Source of the DNA: Atrina japonica
Lineage: Eukaryota > Mollusca > Bivalvia > Pterioida > Pinnidae
DNA: 64,000 bases
Reading direction: 5' to 3'
Assembly: GCA_030159075.1 (NCBI GenBank)
Contig: BROG01000442.1
Span: forward strand, 375,501 to 439,500
Shown: one piece after another, positions 1 to 11,290 of the stretch
Layout of the letters: each line of letters starts with the position of its first letter
How positions within the stretch are numbered: position 1 is the stretch's first letter
Position numbers and translations under genes: made by a program
The notes under the pieces: model-generated
Told to the model about the DNA's origin: nothing
Databases searched by the model: none
What the model saw: the letters and a program-made list of their open reading frames with translations, nothing else

Positions 1-265
1 TAGTATTTGATCTCAGTTAATATTTAATTTGCGAGTGAATTCTAGTCAAGCTTGGTATTTCTGGAATTATCACCAACTGGCGAAACATATTTTAAAGAGA
101 GAACAATTAGATTTAACCTGCAAAAAATTTGATTTAATCATTGTCATTGTCATTTTGTCATTCAGAAAGTGAGATGATTTTACGACAAGTAGTCACATCT
201 TCCTTTACTATTCATTTTATGGAATACGCTACTTGGTTGAATGGCCAATCGTAACACGAGTACTA

Positions 266-2300
266 GTCACATAATTATAAATTTAATTCCAGTTATAAAT
301 TATATAATTATCAAAATGTATAATAAACATACATATCTTACCTATTTTATATAAATTAAAAGCATTTTATTCTATTAGGAAAATTTTATAAATTTGAAAT
401 GTGTACAAATGGACATTAGAAATTCAATAATAAGTAAATTTTATGGATAAAATTGTAATTCGCTATAATCAGACCGAATATGGTCATGTTTGGTATCAGG
501 ACAAAGATCTAAAATTACAGATCACAAATATCATAATTTTATTTTTAAAAAATTCTTTCATAAAAATTTTATGAGCATTTTAATGAATATGTCATTTGAA
601 ATTTGGCATTAGTCTTTGTTTCATAAACGACGCTTTCGCTGAACACCTGCGACATCCGTCTTAGAAATTCTAACAATAGGGATTTTTTACCTACATTATT
701 AAGAAAGTCAATTTTTACATACGTACTAATTTGTTTGTTAAACAAGAGAGTAGACATGAATGGGGACTTGTCACCCTTATTATTTGCGATGCTACTTATC
801 TAGAGATATACCTTTTAACGGTTTAAGTGATAACAAAGTTAGTCAGAGTCGACGCTTTCGGGGAAGTTTTCATAAGTCGAAAACAATTGCCGAACTATGG
901 GAGTTCAAAGGTCAATCGGTCTATTCTGCCAATGTCATTGGTCGAAGTCGTAAATCCCCTAGCGTGGCGCGATGACCAGAGTGGACCGCAGGTTTGGGTC
1001 ACTTTTGGTATCGGCGTTTCAAGAATAAACATCAAAAACTTTTAAAGTAATTTTCGATGTTGTAATTTTTACAGGTATGTGCATTTATTTATATTTTACT
1101 TTGTATCACTTTTAAACATTTTTTGTTTTGTGTGAAAGTTTCAATTTATATGTAATTTTTATTCAGGTGTTGTGTCAACTTTTTATGTAACCAGATTAAT
1201 TAGTTAAATTTGATCTGAAGTGGTTAGTGTACTTGATATAATGTGTTTTTAATAGGTAATCCGGTTTCATTCTCTGTGTCTTAAAATATTATGCCGGTTA
1301 AGTTTACAGTCTAGACCAAAGTATTAAGGGTTACAAATTTGAGTCATATTTGAATTTGTGTATTGTCTTTAAATATTGTAAGTACAGGTATTCTAGAGTT
1401 AGTCTAGTTTTAGAAGTGATTTTAGATATATCCGTTACCTGAATGTCTAAGTATTAATTGAATCAGGAAAATAGGTTCAGTCTCATTTCGGTCCTTGTCT
1501 ATTACCTCTAAAACGGAAAAGGAACTCTTCGGCAGTTGGTATTTAACAGTTTAGCAGACTGAGGTCAGAACAATGTCTACATTTACATACAAACTGTAAG
1601 TTTTAGGGTTATATTTAGAGTCAGGTTGTTTAATGAACTTCCTAAGAGTTCCGGTTAAGTTACATTTAATCATGTTGGTCACTTTTAATTAGTAATTGTT
1701 GGTTATTCTTTGTTAATCGAGAGTGACACTGTTTTGTCTATTTATAACAACAGATCACGTGTGTTAAAGAAAACATTACCTGGTTATGATAGCGTCTGCT
1801 ATCAGTCGTTAGTTTATAGGGTTAATAATCAGTCTTAAGTAATCTTCTGATAGGTATATAGATATAGGAATTATATAGGGGTTAAGTAATTGGGTTAAGT
1901 GTGTTTATACACAGCAGATGGGACAGTTGCTCTGAAGAGTAAAAACATGAGTTAATTCCCCTTACCTAAATCACTCTACTTGTATTTTACTTTGCAGAGA
2001 AAACTAGTTAATCCCTTATACAAATACAATACAATTATGTTGTTAGTTGTTCTAGGTGTACAAATGAAGATATATGTGCATTACATTTGTATCTTTAAAT
2101 ATGTTGTCATTTAATTTCAATGTTTGTCAACAAAGTATTTGTTATTTGTATTGCTGTACTTGTATATATTTACTTATTGTTCATATTGTAACACTTTTGG
2201 TATCGGCGTTTCAAGAATAAACATCAAAAACTTTTAAAGTAATTTTCGATGTTGTAATTTTTACAGAGACCTACAGAACAACAAAAACACAGACGTGTTA
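266..2300 (+). repeat. 5' LTR
   Basis: Matches 7169-9170 along its whole length. Differences are mainly small deletions in the 3' copy and very few substitutions. It ends two bases before the TGG of the primer-binding site. At ~2035 bp it is long for a gypsy LTR, because about 1.19 kb is an intron-like segment (1075-2266). The 71- and 72-codon open frames near 760-1045 occur identically in the other LTR and are not supported as genes. Confidence 0.9.
1000..2266 (+). other. Intron-like GT...AG segment between 75-bp direct repeats in the 5' LTR
   Basis: A 75-bp sequence at 1000-1074 recurs at 2192-2266. The first copy ends ACAG followed by GTATGT, a strong donor-like sequence. The second ends TTTTTACAG, an acceptor-like sequence. 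The interval 1075-2266 therefore begins GT and ends AG, and removing it would leave a single copy of the 75-bp unit. This could be an intron made by tandem duplication or an insertion with duplicated flanks. Splicing is inferred only from these motifs. Confidence 0.6.
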
Positions 2301-2302
2301 AT

Positions 2303-2320
2303 TGGTGGAGAACCAAAAGT
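2303..2320 (+). promoter_or_regulatory. Putative tRNA primer-binding site
   Basis: TGGTGGAGAACC begins two bases after the 5' LTR, where retroelements carry the complement of a tRNA 3' end (TGG pairs with CCA). I cannot name the tRNA from the sequence alone. Confidence 0.6.
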
Positions 2321-2343
2321 CCCGAACTTTACAACTTTACTGC

Positions 2344-3402
2344 ATGCAAAATCAGTATCAATTAAGGAGCAAAGGCCCTGTAGAGGAAAACACCATGCCA
2401 ACCCCTCAAAATCAGGTTGAAGCGATAGAGTCCCTCCAAGAGGAAAACTTGTCCCAGGAACAAGACGCACAACAACAACAACCAATGATACTACTGCCAC
2501 AACAACAACAACAGCAACAACCAATGATACTACTGCCACCACCTCCACCTCCGCCTCAACCAGTCCAACAACAACAACAACAACCTGCAGTAGTCCAGAC
2601 ATATAGGCCACATGTAAGCTTAAGAACTTTTAATGGGAAACAGTCAGCAGCAACATGGTGGTGCCAGTTTATGGCGTATGTTCAATTGCAGAGACTGTCG
2701 GCAGCTGACGCCATCACCATTCTGACCTTTTACTTAGTAGAGGCAGCAGAGACATGGTTTGCAGGTCTTGAACCAACAGTAAAGACATCACTAGATTCCA
2801 TAAAAGCTGCATTTTTAGCAAGGTTTAAGCCATCATCACAGTTAAACCTGCAACTGTTAGATGTGCAGCAAAGAGCTATAGAATCAGTAGAAGATTTTTT
2901 CCATAGGGTCACATCAACAGTATCAGACCGCCCAGTCGATACACACTGGATGATCCACATCATCACAAAAGGGCTCAAACCCGAAATACAAAAAGCAGTG
3001 GTGCAAGCTGACCCCCATAATTTGGAAACACTCAGGGATGTCGCTAACCGAGCAGAGATGGCTGAGAAGTTAGCAAGCAATAGGATAAGCTCACCATCCA
3101 GCGAACCTGTCCAGCATCCAACCATAAACCAGTTGATGGAGAAGATCAGTGCCCTAGACCACAATGTCAACGCGGTAATGGCGCAGAAGAAAACAGACCA
3201 GAAAGCCTGTGGGAACTGCGGTAAGTACTGTTTGTCACAAGGTAATGGTAAATGTTATGCTAGAAATAAGGAATGCTTATATTGTTTTAAGCTGCATCAT
3301 TTTTGGCAGGTATGTAGGAAACGCAAAGCAGTTATGCATAATGGAGGCAGTGGTGAATTACCCCCCAGACCACAAACTCAAAATAGAAGTAATAGGGCTT
3401 AG
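2344..3402 (+). CDS. gag: Gag-like capsid/nucleocapsid protein
   Basis: A 352-residue open frame from the first in-frame ATG after the primer-binding site; the frame is also open upstream, but only from a TTG inside the site. An N-terminal Gln/Pro-rich tract (poly-Q runs and a poly-P run) precedes a capsid-like segment with WWCQFMAYV and ETWFAGL, which fits the retrotransposon Gag family. The C terminus carries a nucleocapsid knuckle of the form C-x2-C-x4-H-x4-C (CLYCFKLHHFWQVC) and then a basic stretch. Gag packages the element RNA into particles. This is the only major ORF of the element that reads through intact. Protease follows about 100 bases downstream in another frame. Confidence 0.88.
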   Translation: MQNQYQLRSKGPVEENTMPTPQNQVEAIESLQEENLSQEQDAQQQQPMILLPQQQQQQQPMILLPPPPPPPQPVQQQQQQPAVVQTYRPHVSLRTFNGKQSAATWWCQFMAYVQLQRLSAADAITILTFYLVEAAETWFAGLEPTVKTSLDSIKAAFLARFKPSSQLNLQLLDVQQRAIESVEDFFHRVTSTVSDRPVDTHWMIHIITKGLKPEIQKAVVQADPHNLETLRDVANRAEMAEKLASNRISSPSSEPVQHPTINQLMEKISALDHNVNAVMAQKKTDQKACGNCGKYCLSQGNGKCYARNKECLYCFKLHHFWQVCRKRKAVMHNGGSGELPPRPQTQNRSNRA

Positions 3403-3504
3403 GGGTGCGCGCCTGTCTTTAGTAAAACTGAAGATAGGCACAATGACAAAGTAAACAGGCACAATTACCGGTACAAAGACAAATGTGAACCAGAAATAAA
3501 TGTA

Positions 3505-3870
3505 ATGGCTCCATTACATAAAAATACAGTGGTAGTGAAGATTTTAGGCAAATCAACTAATGCTTTAGTTGACTCTGGTTCAGCAGTGACCATCATGAGC
3601 AAAATTTATTTTGACAAGTCAAATTTTCCAGATAGGTCCTTGATAAACCCAGACTTTCATCATGTAACAGGTGCAAGTGGCAAACAACTGAAAGTGCTAG
3701 GCAAAAAGAACATAGACTTTACAGTAAATGGTTTTAAATATAACTATACAGTGCATGTAATTGATGGTTTACATCACGCATTCATACTAGGTCTCGACTT
3801 TTTATCTGCTTACAATGTCAGATTATTCTTTTCAGCAGAGAACATGATGGAAATCCCAGAAAAAGGATGA
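3505..3870 (+). pseudogene. pol: Retroviral-type aspartic protease segment of pol
   Basis: This 121-residue segment has the catalytic triplet in ALVDSGSAVTIMS and the ILGLDFL motif near the C terminus, both standard in pepsin-like retroviral proteases that cut Gag-Pol. The ATG at 3505 is simply the first in this frame. In an intact element this domain would be read as part of a Gag-Pol polyprotein. The frame stops at 3868-3870, overlapping the start of the RT frame, and the usual linker of roughly a hundred residues between protease and RT is missing. I infer a deletion with frame change at about 3860. Confidence 0.85.
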
Positions 3871-5019
3871 TGAAATGGGAAAAATATGGAATTATAAAAC
3901 CTTCTAATTCTGAGTGGCATTCACCCGTTGTTTTGGTTCGCAAAAAGAACAATACATTTCGATTTGCTTGCGATTATAGAGCATTAAACAAAATTACCAC
4001 TCCAATGTCATTTCCACTTCCTCATATGGAAAGTGTATTTGATGCTATTGGAGCAGCCAAAGCTAATTATTTTTCCAATTTGGATTTAATGTCTGGTTTT
4101 TTGCAAATGGAACTAGAGGAAGACAGCAGAAAAAAGGCTGCATTTATAACACAAAGAGGTGTCTATGAATGGACAAGAATGCCTTTTGGTTTAACAAATG
4201 CACCTATTTCATTTCAGACCCTAATGTCTTCTGTGTTAAGAGACTTGAACTGGAAGTCAGTTCTTGTATATGTAGATGACATTCTTATTTTCAGCAATAC
4301 CTTTGACGAACACTTAAAACATTTACAACAGGTGTTCAGTAAGTTGACAGAGGCCAACTTAAAATTGCAACCCTCAAAATGTCATTTTGCTGTTAAGCAG
4401 CTTAAGTTTTTAGGTCACATCATATCACGCAAAGGAGTTGAGGTTGACCCAGATAAGACTCGGGCAATGAGTGAATTTTCCTATCCCTAAGTCGCAAAAA
4501 CAGGTGAGAAGTTTTCTCGGATTGGCTAACTATTACAGAAGATTTATCCGAGACTTCTCAAAAGTTGCCTCTCCTCTCAATGCATTGCTCAGAAAGGATA
4601 CAAAGTTTCAATGGTCACAGGATTGTCAACAAGCATTTGACAAACTTAAATCAAAGTTGTTAAGTGCTCCAATTTTAGCTTATCCTGACCCATCGAAACA
4701 GTTTATTCTAACCTGTGATGCTTCTGATACAGCAGTAGGGTATGTATTAGGTCAGTTAAGTTCTGATAACAAAGAGTTTGTTGTCGCTTATGGAGGCAAA
4801 GCTCTTACAAATGATCAGAAGAAATTCACAGTAACAGAAAAAGAGTGTCTGGCGGTATTAAGCGGCATTGAAGCTTATCGCCCTTATCTAGCTCACGATC
4901 AGTTTACCATATACACAGACCATAAAGCATTAGTTTGGCTTCAAAGTGCTAAACACACGGGTAGGTTAGAGAGGTGGGCTCTTAAAATTACAAGATTACA
5001 ACTTCAAAATAATACATAG
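3867..5019 (+). pseudogene. pol: Reverse transcriptase and RNase H segment of pol
   Basis: The RT palm is clear: SPVVLVRKK, the motif A region FSNLDLMSGFLQMEL, MPFGLTNAP, the catalytic YVDD (4269-4280) and the FLGHIIS thumb region. A frameshift at about 4475-4485 moves the frame to 4471-5019. That part carries the connection segment (FLGLANYYRRFI) and RNase H with DASD, the Glu in TEKECLAV and the Asp in YTDHKAL. The order matches Ty3/gypsy. A second frameshift near 5010 separates the last RNase H part from the next segment. The protein is not translatable as one chain in this copy. Confidence 0.92.
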
Positions 5020-5581
5020 GCCAGGAAAAAGTAATGGTGTAGCTGATGCTCTCAGCAGGAGAGAATATACTGCTACGGATGAACTCAAATCTCAACCGAA
5101 TTCAGGTCCTCAAGTTACTCCAGTTGAGCCTGAAATACAAAGAAATTCTGACTGTCAGACTATAGAGGTCAGTTTCTGTTATGCTACTGATCTACCGGTA
5201 GATGAAGGTCAAATTAATCTAAATACTACTCCTGACTTAAAACAGCTACAGCAGCAGTGTAAAGATTTTTCAAATATCTATCACTATTTAGCTGATAGTA
5301 CACTGCCTGATGACAAAAGGTCTAGAGATTCTACAGTAGCAGAATCTAAGTACTATAGTTTAGTTGATGGTATCTTATACCACTGGTTTCAAAGAAGATG
5401 CAAGAAAGTACCAGAAGAACTCGCTTATCATCCCAACACAAATGGTTGTGTTGAGAGACAAAACAGCACTTTAGCTCAGTCTCTCAGGACTTATTGTGGC
5501 AGAGAACAATCAAAGTGGCCACAACTACTTCCCAGTGTTTATGATGGCATTCAGAAAGTCACCATCATTACATTCGACTGA
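5015..5581 (+). pseudogene. pol: End of RNase H and internally deleted integrase
   Basis: Frame 2 from 5015 reads HRPGKSNGVADALSRR, the conserved junction after RNase H, then a spacer and the integrase N-terminal lead-in (DGILYHWFQRR, around 5370-5400). It then jumps directly to YHPNTNGCVERQNSTLAQSL (from ~5428), which belongs near the C-terminal end of the catalytic core. The HHCC zinc-binding region and the first two catalytic acidic residues are absent, so most of the core is deleted. The frame ends at 5579-5581. The reading frame changes again just before and after this stop. Confidence 0.85.
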
Positions 5582-6466
5582 ATACTCACCATATTACCTC
5601 GTGTTTTGGTGAGGAAATGAGGTTACCATTTGATGTCTCTCTTGAACCGGTTGAAAACATAAGTAGAGAAGCAACCAGCTTCATAAAACAATTCATGGAA
5701 GATCTCAAAGTTGCTCATGAAATTGCACAAGAGAACAATATAAGACATCAACTTGAAAATAAGCTTAGGCATGACCACAAATCAAATATTCCAGATTTTA
5801 AAGTGGGTGACTTAGTCTTATTTAAAGTCACAAAAGTGCCAAAAGGCTTATCTAGCAAGTTATTTGACAAAGCAGATGGTCCGTTTGAGATCATTGAACA
5901 AGGTAAACTACACCTTTAAGTTAAGGCGGTGTTCTAATAATAAGCTTCACCCTTCTTTGATAAGTGCAACAAATCTTAAACACTACAATGACCCTGTCAA
6001 ACACAGAGTAGGGTTAGACGTAGATTCAGAGCATACAATCGACTCTAAATTGCCTGAAAATGATCACAATGCTACTAATGAGAATCCGATACAATCTCAA
6101 CTTCCTGATGCAGATGATGTAGACGAAACTGCATTAGCAGATCAATCTCAAACACCTTTAGACAGGACTGATCAACATGATCCTAGTTCTCAGACATGGA
6201 AATTCAAAAGCCTTCTTAGAGGCAGATTTAAGAATGGTCATAGAGAAATTAGGGTTGAATGGGAAGACGGCTCCAGGACATGGGAACCAGACAGCAGTTT
6301 CCCACCTGACGTGCTTACTGAAATTAATAGACACTTCACAAATCGAGGAAAGAAAACGAAAATCATATTTCAAGCAGAAAGACTTTTCATCTCAATGATT
6401 TGTTTCCTTTTTCAGAGAATGTTATGCTCACTTACACATCCATTCATAATCTTGTTAAGACAATAA
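5582..6466 (+). pseudogene. pol: Integrase C-terminal part with chromodomain-like tail
   Basis: After frame changes around 5580-5617, frame 1 (5617-5919) gives the post-core region with VGDLVLF and a GPF element (KADGPFEII), the GPY/F-type module of gypsy integrases. Frame 3 (5864-6466) continues with an acidic, low-complexity linker and then a segment around 6196-6340 (FKSLLRGRFKNGHREIRVEW, TWEPDSSF) that resembles a chromodomain. In chromoviruses such tails steer integration to particular chromatin. Here it is only a resemblance. The last ~40 residues, rich in Phe and Leu, do not match anything I recognise. Confidence 0.7.
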
Positions 6467-6729
6467 CTCATAGTTTTGATAGTAAAAAGCAAGGTTCTAT
6501 AGCATAAGTATTGAAATTCCCTAGGGTACCCAAATCAAAAACAAAAGTTTTTTTTATAATTATTTTTTTTTATTAATATATTTGAGCTCATTTTGCATTC
6601 AGCAAAATTTCTGTATAATAGTACGGTAACAAAATAGGTATCACCCTGAAATTGTTGTGATTATATTCTTTTATACACTTAGTAGCTGGTCTACACATAA
6701 ATACCAGTATAATCACAACATGATTAGTA

Positions 6730-7149
6730 ATGATACTCATTATTCTTTTTTTTTACAATTATCTATTTATAGGAAGTTTATGGGGGATCCAATACAGCTA
6801 TCTCTTGCTGACTATCGTCATGTTAACAATGATTATGCATGGATCGGCAGTATCTATTGAGGATTCCACAGATGTCATCAATAGAATCAATTATGGTGTT
6901 ATTTTTCGTGGAAACCAAGAACTTCTCATTTCCAGAGAATTTTGGTTGCACACCTTTCGCATTGAACTACCAAAACGGTTCAAATTAGCAGAGGTACCGA
7001 CATGTATTAATCTTGATAAGTGTGAATTGTTGCACAACATAGCAACTCAAGTACATCATTTACATGTAGGGTTACTTAGCGAATTCAATGGGGGAGTAGT
7101 CATGATGCATATAGTAATTACTTACAAAAAAATTACACATATGTCATAG
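6730..7149 (+). pseudogene. Env-like ORF remnant
   Basis: This open frame lies between pol and the 3' LTR, the position of env in gypsy-type elements. It starts with hydrophobic residues; the stretch YLLLTIVMLTMIMHGSAVS (~6805-6860) looks like a signal peptide with a cleavage-like end. About 95 polar residues follow, including GVIFRGNQELLISREFW, reminiscent of the beginning of envelope ectodomains of invertebrate LTR elements. A pyrimidine tract ending in ATTTATAG (6743-6772) could be a splice acceptor for a subgenomic env RNA. The usual Cys-rich body, fusion peptide and C-terminal anchor are absent, so it is truncated. The family call is an inference. Confidence 0.45.
6743..6772 (+). promoter_or_regulatory. 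Candidate splice acceptor before the env-like ORF
   Basis: A T-rich tract (TTCTTTTTTTTTAC) followed by TATTTATAG lies just ahead of the hydrophobic leader of the env-like frame. Env of retrovirus-like elements is commonly expressed from a spliced RNA. There is no transcript evidence here. Confidence 0.35.
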
Positions 7150-7168
7150 GACAGGTAGTAATTTTCTG

Positions 7169-9170
7169 GTCACATAATTATAAATTTAATTCCAGTTATA
7201 AATTATATAATTATCAAAATGTATAAATAAACATACATATCTTACCTATTTTATATAAATTAAAAGCATTTTATTCTATTAGGAAAATTTTATAAATTTG
7301 AAATGTGTACAAATGGACATTAGAAATTCAATAATAAGTAAATTTTTATGGATAAAAATTGTAATTCGCTATAATCAGACCGAATATGGTCATGTTTTGG
7401 TATCAGGACAAAGATCTAAAATTACAGATCACAAATATCATAATTTTATTTTTAAAAAATTTCTTTCATAAAAATTTTATGAGCATTTTAATGAATATGT
7501 CATTTGAAATTTGGCATTAGTCTTTGTTTCATAAACGACGCTTTCGCTGAACACCTGCGACATCCGTCTTAGAAATTCTAACAATAGGGATTTTTACCTA
7601 CATTATTAAGAAAGTCAATTTTTACATACGTACTAATTTGTTTGTTAAACAAGAGAGTAGACATGAATGGGGACTTGTCACCCTTATTATTTGCGATGCT
7701 ACTTATCTAGAGATATACCTTTTAACGGTTTAAGTGATAACAAAGTTAGTCAGAGTCGACGCTTTCGGGGAAGTTTTCATAAGTCGAAAACAATTGCCGA
7801 ACTATGGGAGTTCAAAGGTCAATCGGTCTATTCTGCCAATGTCATTGGTCGAAGTCGTAAATCCCCTAGCGTGGCGCGATGACCAGAGTGGACCGCAGGT
7901 TTGGGTCACTTTTGGTATCGGCGTTTCAAGAATAAACATCAAAAACTTTTAAAGTAATTTTCGATGTTGTAATTTTTACAGGTATGTGCATTTATTTATA
8001 TTTTACTTTGTATCACTTTTAAACATTTTTTGTTTTGTGTGAAAGTTTCAATTTATATGTAATTTTTATTCAGGTGTTGTGTCAACTTTTTATGTAACCA
8101 GATTAATTAGTTAAATTTGATCTGAAGTGGTTAGTGTACTTGATAATGTGTTTTAATAGGTAATCCGGTTTCATTCTCTGTCTTAAAATATTATGCCGGT
8201 TAAGTTTACAGTCTAGACCAAAGTATTAAGGGTTACAAATTTGAGTCATATTTGAATTTGTGTATTGTCTTTAAATATTGTAAGTACAGGTATTCTAGAG
8301 TTAGTCTAGTTTTAGAAGTGATTTTAGATATATCCGTTACCTGAATGTCTAAGTATTAATTGAATCAGGAAAATAGGTTCAGTCTCATTTCGGTCCTTGT
8401 CTATTACCTCTAAAACGAAAAAGGAACTCTTCGGCAGTTGGTATTTAACAGTTTAGCAGACTGAGGTCAGAACAATGTCTACATTTACATACAAACTGTA
8501 AGTTTTAGGGTTATATTTAGAGTCAGGTTGTTTAATGAACTTCCTAAGAGTTCCGGTTAAGTTACATTTAATCATGTTGGTCACTTTTAATTAGTAATTG
8601 TTGGTTATTCTTTGTTAATCGAGAGTGACACTGTTTTGTCTATTTATTCACGTGTGTTAAAGAAAACATTACCTGGTTATGATAGCGTCTGCTATCAGTC
8701 GTTAGTTTATATTTAATAATCAGTCTTACTTCTGATAGGTATATAGATATAGGAATTATATAGGGGTTAAGTAATTGGGTTAAGTGTGTTTATACAGCAG
8801 ATGGGACAGTTGCTCTGAAAGTAAAAACATGAGTTAATTCCCCTTACCTAAATCACTCTACTTGTATTTTACTTTGCAGAGAAAACTAGTTAATCCCTTA
8901 TACAAATACAATACAATTATGTTGTTAGTTGTTCTAGGTGTACAAATGAAGATATATGTGCATTACATTTGTATCTTTAAATATGTTGTCATTTAATTTC
9001 AATGTTTGTCAACAAAGTATTTGTTATTTGTATTGCTGTACTCTTATTGTTCATATTGTAACACTTTTGGTATCGGCGTTTCAAGAATAAACATCAAAAA
9101 CTTTTAAAGTAATTTTCGATGTTGTAATTTTTACAGAGACCTACAGAACAACAAAAACACAGACGTGTTA
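7169..9170 (+). repeat. 3' LTR
   Basis: Direct copy of 266-2300, about 2002 bp. It contains the same 75-bp direct repeats (7907-7981 and 9062-9136) bounding a shorter intron-like segment (7982-9136). Compared with the 5' copy it has many short deletions, for instance near 8143, 8179, 8647, 8711 and 9042. No perfect polypurine tract adjoins its start; the nearest G-rich run is at ~7090. Confidence 0.9.
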
Positions 9171-9418
9171 GTCGCATGAGACTTGAATATCTCTATACTT
9201 TAAAAAATTGCAGTAGGGTGACTTCTTAAGTGTGTTACTACCTACAAAGATTCTCGTGTAGATTACCTGCCTTTGACTATTTCTATTGATATGTAAATTA
9301 ACAAAATTCCGGTGATTTTAATATTCTCTTTATACAGTGTTTTATTACTATACCGGAGAACATATAAAAAGAGGCTACTCAATATTTCTCAAAAAGCAAC
9401 TTCTCCCTGTGATATGAT

Positions 9419-9422
<4 letters not shown>

Positions 9423-9489
<67 letters not shown>
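9423..9489. repeat. (TC)n microsatellite
   Basis: About 33 uninterrupted TC units. The short open frame read through it is an artefact. Confidence 0.98.
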
Positions 9490-9495
<6 letters not shown>

Positions 9496-10220
9496 TTATT
9501 TCCCTATAGTTCGGTCTATTCATTACTTTATAGTCCTATATGTCCCTCTATCTTTCTATACTTTTTTCTGTCTATCTATAATTTTACCTGTCTATCTCTA
9601 TATAGATGTCTACCTGTTTATCTATTTGATATACATTATTAAATTTAACGCATGTCTTACCTTTTTAATTTGTTGATCTGATCATTATTTCAACTTGTCT
9701 GCCGATCATATCAGATAATTTCATGTAATAGTATATCAGATTATTGTTTACATCCATATATATAAAGTTAAAATCCAATACAAAGAGTATCTAAAATACA
9801 TAAATATTTTATCCGGAAATGACTGGGACAAAGTTTAAAAAACAAAACAGCAAAACCACCATTGATCAAGAACACACCTGTTTCCATATTGTGTACTTGT
9901 GACGTATTATCTAATGATATCAATGTATAGACTTACCTTGTCGTTCAAATATATCCATTTTAAAATAAGGGAGTCATGTCCGCCATATACGGTGCTACAG
10001 AATATTACAGAAGTGTAATTTTGCAATTCAGGTAAAAAATCCGCTGTTATTGAATATCAGTTGTTTTATCTGTTCTATATTGCTATCGCGAGCAGAACAT
10101 ACTTGGGTAACCTAGTGTAGTGTGTAGTGTGTGTAAATATTCACTGATAACATTACCTTATCAGCTGCGTCCCTGCTATTCATAGATAACAGGTACACGA
10201 ACAGAAGTGTCTATCCACTG

Positions 10221-10223
<3 letters not shown>
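9490..10223. other. Anonymous AT-rich DNA
   Basis: Degenerate pyrimidine-rich sequence after the microsatellite (ATCTATC-like words to ~9640), then nothing I can assign on either strand. Confidence 0.6.

Positions 10224-10312
<89 letters not shown>
10224..10312. repeat. (AG)n microsatellite
   Basis: About 44 uninterrupted AG units. Confidence 0.98.
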
Positions 10313-10313
<1 letters not shown>

Positions 10314-10990
10314 GATTTAAGCATTTTTAAAAATGAAATTTACAGACATTGACTAACTACAAACACCCGTTGGAAATCAGTTTCAGTTATCAAAACTTCT
10401 TTGTATTGAACAGTGATAAAGTTAAAGTATTCATGTTGAAATGCATGAACAGGTACTGTCCAAATCATGCAAGTAGGCCGGCTAGAATACATTTAAATGT
10501 GCAAATCGCTGATCTTTTTGCTGTTTAGCAGAGTGTAACCAGGGGATTGAGTTATTGCCGTTTTTATACAGTCGTTTTTCAAAATTAATACCTCGCATAT
10601 TTATTTTATTCCAGGTACATATATTACTTCATTTGTAAAAAAAATAAGACGGTACTAAATTTGGAAATTAAACAAAGGATTTTATTAACCGAATTAAACG
10701 AGACAAATATTGGCTGTCAATCATTATACCTATTTTCAAAGGAGTAAATAAAAATAATAGTCGAAATAAGACCTTATCAACTTAAGAAAATGGAATATTC
10801 ATCCATCCGTTTTGTATGTAGTCAGTGCAGTACTATTATTTTGCTGAACTGTAAATAGCTGAATGATTTTAATGACGTTACGGTACCATGGTGATAACAC
10901 GTCGCCAGCAAGTATGCAAGCGTGTCGTTTTACAGAATGTACAGAATATTTGCCTTTTTGAAAGCCATATTTTTTAATTTCAAGGTGAGC
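10313..10990. other. Anonymous AT-rich DNA
   Basis: No open frame or repeat that I can support. Confidence 0.6.
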
Positions 10991-11290
10991 GGTAGTGGAA
11001 CAGAACTTTTTTGTATGTTTACAAGTCTGGTGTCCTAACCCATCTGAGCTATGAATAACTGTGCCACATTGTCCATCTACATAGAATTAGTTATTCCGAC
11101 AGTCATAAGGATCAATTCACCTGTGGGGCGATATTTGGGGATATTCCCTTTCTCATTACTTGAAGTAACTCAAGTCTCACTGTGGGCGCGATTGTAGCAA
11201 ACACTTTTGTCGAAATTGTTACCCGAGACCGGTGGTCTACAAATCTGATACTCTAGCTATTAAGCTAAAGATGAAAGGTAACAGGGCCCT
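10991..11290 (-). repeat. Possible tRNA-related dispersed repeat
   Basis: On the minus strand two short stretches resemble tRNA-derived SINE heads: around 11022-11060 (TAGCTCAGATGGGTTAGGAC) and around 11225-11275. The intervening sequence includes a relatively GC-rich stretch. Boundaries and family are uncertain. Confidence 0.3.

Larger units (their letters stand above)
266..9170 (+). mobile_element. Ty3/gypsy LTR retrotransposon, degenerate
   Basis: Two ~2.0 kb direct repeats (266-2300 and 7169-9170) flank a gag, protease, RT, RNase H, integrase order, which is the Ty3/gypsy order, followed by an env-like remnant. A TGG-initial primer-binding site lies two bases inside the 5' LTR. pol is split over at least five frames and part of integrase is deleted, so this copy cannot be autonomous. 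The exact outer LTR ends and a target-site duplication could not be settled: the repeats do not show clear TG...CA ends, and the sequence before 266 and before 7169 is not shared. Confidence 0.93.

Noticed and set aside
760..1045. 71- and 72-codon frames in the LTR, repeated at 7667-7952
   Set aside because: Identity between copies reflects LTR identity; the two frames overlap, have no domain and sit in an untranslated region.
2302..2343. Upstream extension of gag to a TTG
   Set aside because: It lies inside the putative primer-binding site; the first ATG is at 2344.
9312..9509. 65-codon frame through the TC microsatellite
   Set aside because: Ser-Leu repeats from simple sequence.
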